Below are positions 6,710 through 7,339 of a DNA stretch of 7,339 nt, in pieces. Each line of letters opens with the position of its first letter. The stretch's first letter is position 1. The stretch is from positions 1 through 7,339 of the forward strand of contig JAJXVI010000109.1 of the NCBI GenBank assembly GCA_021782195.1. Direction: 5' to 3'. A program made the position numbers and the translations under genes. This DNA comes from a bacterium. Its GTDB lineage: Bacteria > Vulcanimicrobiota > Xenobia > RGZZ01. Below the pieces are notes generated by a model. That model did not search any database and was not told where the DNA came from. It saw only the letters and a list, made by a program, of their open reading frames with translations.

Positions 6710-6738
6710 GCAAGATTCAGGAGAAAGCACCGAAATGA
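6706..6738 (+). CDS. Possible 10-codon mini-cistron bridging transglutaminase and moxR
   Basis: ATG 6706-6708 overlaps the transglutaminase stop as ATGA and opens a frame for MSKIQEKAPK. Its TGA (6736-6738) overlaps the moxR ATG (6735-6737), again as ATGA. The frame thus fills the gap between the two genes exactly and contains the moxR ribosome binding site (AGGAG, 6719-6723). It could pass terminating ribosomes from the transglutaminase gene to moxR. No good Shine-Dalgarno sequence precedes its ATG, only G-rich sequence, so its translation would rely on reinitiation. It may also be chance. Confidence 0.3.
   Translation: MSKIQEKAPK
6719..6723 (+). promoter_or_regulatory. Ribosome binding site of moxR
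   Basis: AGGAG lies 11 bases before ATG 6735, slightly farther than usual. It is the only purine-rich anti-Shine-Dalgarno match in the short gap after the transglutaminase gene and supports this ATG as the start. Confidence 0.5.
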
Positions 6739-7339
6739 GCCTGCCGTTCCAGACGTCCGCCTCGGGCCCGACACCTGACGCGCCTGCGTCCTCCCCTTCC
6801 GATCTCAGCGCTGCACGCGCTGGCGAGAATGTTCGATCAGCCCCTCCAACCGGGGGGTCGCATCCCCTCGACCTCGCATACAGCGTCTTGAAGCGACTTC
6901 AAGGTCGCCTGCGTGCCCAGATCAAAGGCCGAGACGACGTCATCGAACTCATCCTGGTGGCGTTGCTCTCAGACGGACACATCCTGCTCGAGGACTATCC
7001 GGGGTCTGGCAAGACCACCCTTGCAAAAGCCCTGGGTGACGCCATTGTCGATGACCTCCCAGACGACGAGATTGCCGGCTTCCGACGCGTCCAGTTCACC
7101 CCGGACCTGCTCCCCTCCGACATCACCGGCGTCAACGTCTTCGACACAGATTCAGGCTCGTTCCATTTCCGCCGCGGCCCCATCTTCGCCTACATCGTGC
7201 TGGGCGACGAAATCAACCGCACCTCGCCAAAAGTCCAGGCCGCAATGCTGGAAGCCATGGCCGAAAAACAGGTCACGGTCGACAACGTCTCCTATCCTCT
7301 CAACCCTCTCTTTCTCGTCATTGCAACCCAGAATCCCCG
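6735..7339 (+). CDS. MoxR-family AAA+ ATPase (5' part, cut by the window end)
   Basis: The frame runs from ATG 6735 to the window edge, giving 201 residues of a MoxR-type AAA+ ATPase. These cytoplasmic proteins are thought to act as chaperones that remodel or activate partner proteins, often those with vWA or DUF58 domains. The AAA core begins at about residue 46 (LDLAYSVLKRLQGRL, then IKGRDDVIELILVALL). Walker A is YPGSGKTT with Lys93. FRRVQFTPDLLPSDITG is the MoxR signature between the Walker motifs. Walker B is VLGDEINRTSPKVQ with Asp158 and Glu159, and EAMAEKQVTV follows as in the family. Sensor 1 is at VIATQNP, right at the edge. The usual Ala before DEINR is Gly here. About 45 residues rich in Ser, Pro and Ala precede the core and look disordered; a later start cannot be ruled out. 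The lid domain and C-terminus lie outside the window. It is the third gene of the DUF58–transglutaminase operon, whereas moxR often comes first in such clusters. Confidence 0.92.
   Translation, partial: MSLPFQTSASGPTPDAPASSPSDLSAARAGENVRSAPPTGGSHPLDLAYSVLKRLQGRLRAQIKGRDDVIELILVALLSDGHILLEDYPGSGKTTLAKALGDAIVDDLPDDEIAGFRRVQFTPDLLPSDITGVNVFDTDSGSFHFRRGPIFAYIVLGDEINRTSPKVQAAMLEAMAEKQVTVDNVSYPLNPLFLVIATQNP

Overview
The window is high-GC bacterial chromosomal DNA, densely coded with short intergenic gaps. The genes belong to widespread bacterial families: a TIGR01777/YfcH-type epimerase, FolD, an M50 site-2-type protease, and a DUF58–transglutaminase–MoxR cluster. No rRNA, tRNA, CRISPR array, insertion sequence or phage gene is visible. 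The lineage cannot be fixed from these sequences; GTG and TTG starts and strong GGAGG-type ribosome binding sites are used. I see no base-composition break that would suggest recent transfer.

Left part (1-1357): the plus strand carries the C-terminal 103 codons of an unrecognised, mostly helical protein. After a 125-bp gap comes a complete TIGR01777-family NAD(P)-binding sugar-epimerase-like gene. It converges on folD across only 35 bp, which contains a small perfect hairpin.

Middle part (1358-3032): the minus strand carries a two-gene unit, an M50 membrane metalloprotease (GTG start) followed 6 bp later by folD (TTG start). The FolD protein keeps the catalytic Tyr/Lys pair and the NADP-binding glycine motif, but several other active-site positions are altered. 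A 130-bp divergent intergenic region holds two short inverted repeats and at most a weak promoter candidate.

Right part (3033-7339): the plus strand carries a tightly packed operon. It contains a DUF58 membrane protein, a TgpA-like transglutaminase with several membrane spans (GTG start overlapping the DUF58 stop), and a MoxR-type AAA+ ATPase cut by the window end. The three families commonly occur together. The usual inference is that the MoxR ATPase acts as a chaperone or remodelling factor for the DUF58 and transglutaminase proteins in envelope-related processes. Here moxR comes last, the DUF58 protein lacks a recognisable metal-binding DxSxS motif, and a 10-codon mini-ORF with ATGA overlaps at both ends bridges the transglutaminase and moxR genes.

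Nothing in the window is clearly a new system. The points most worth a second look are the FolD variant, the DUF58 protein without a visible MIDAS, the mini-cistron before moxR, and the palindrome ahead of the DUF58 operon.
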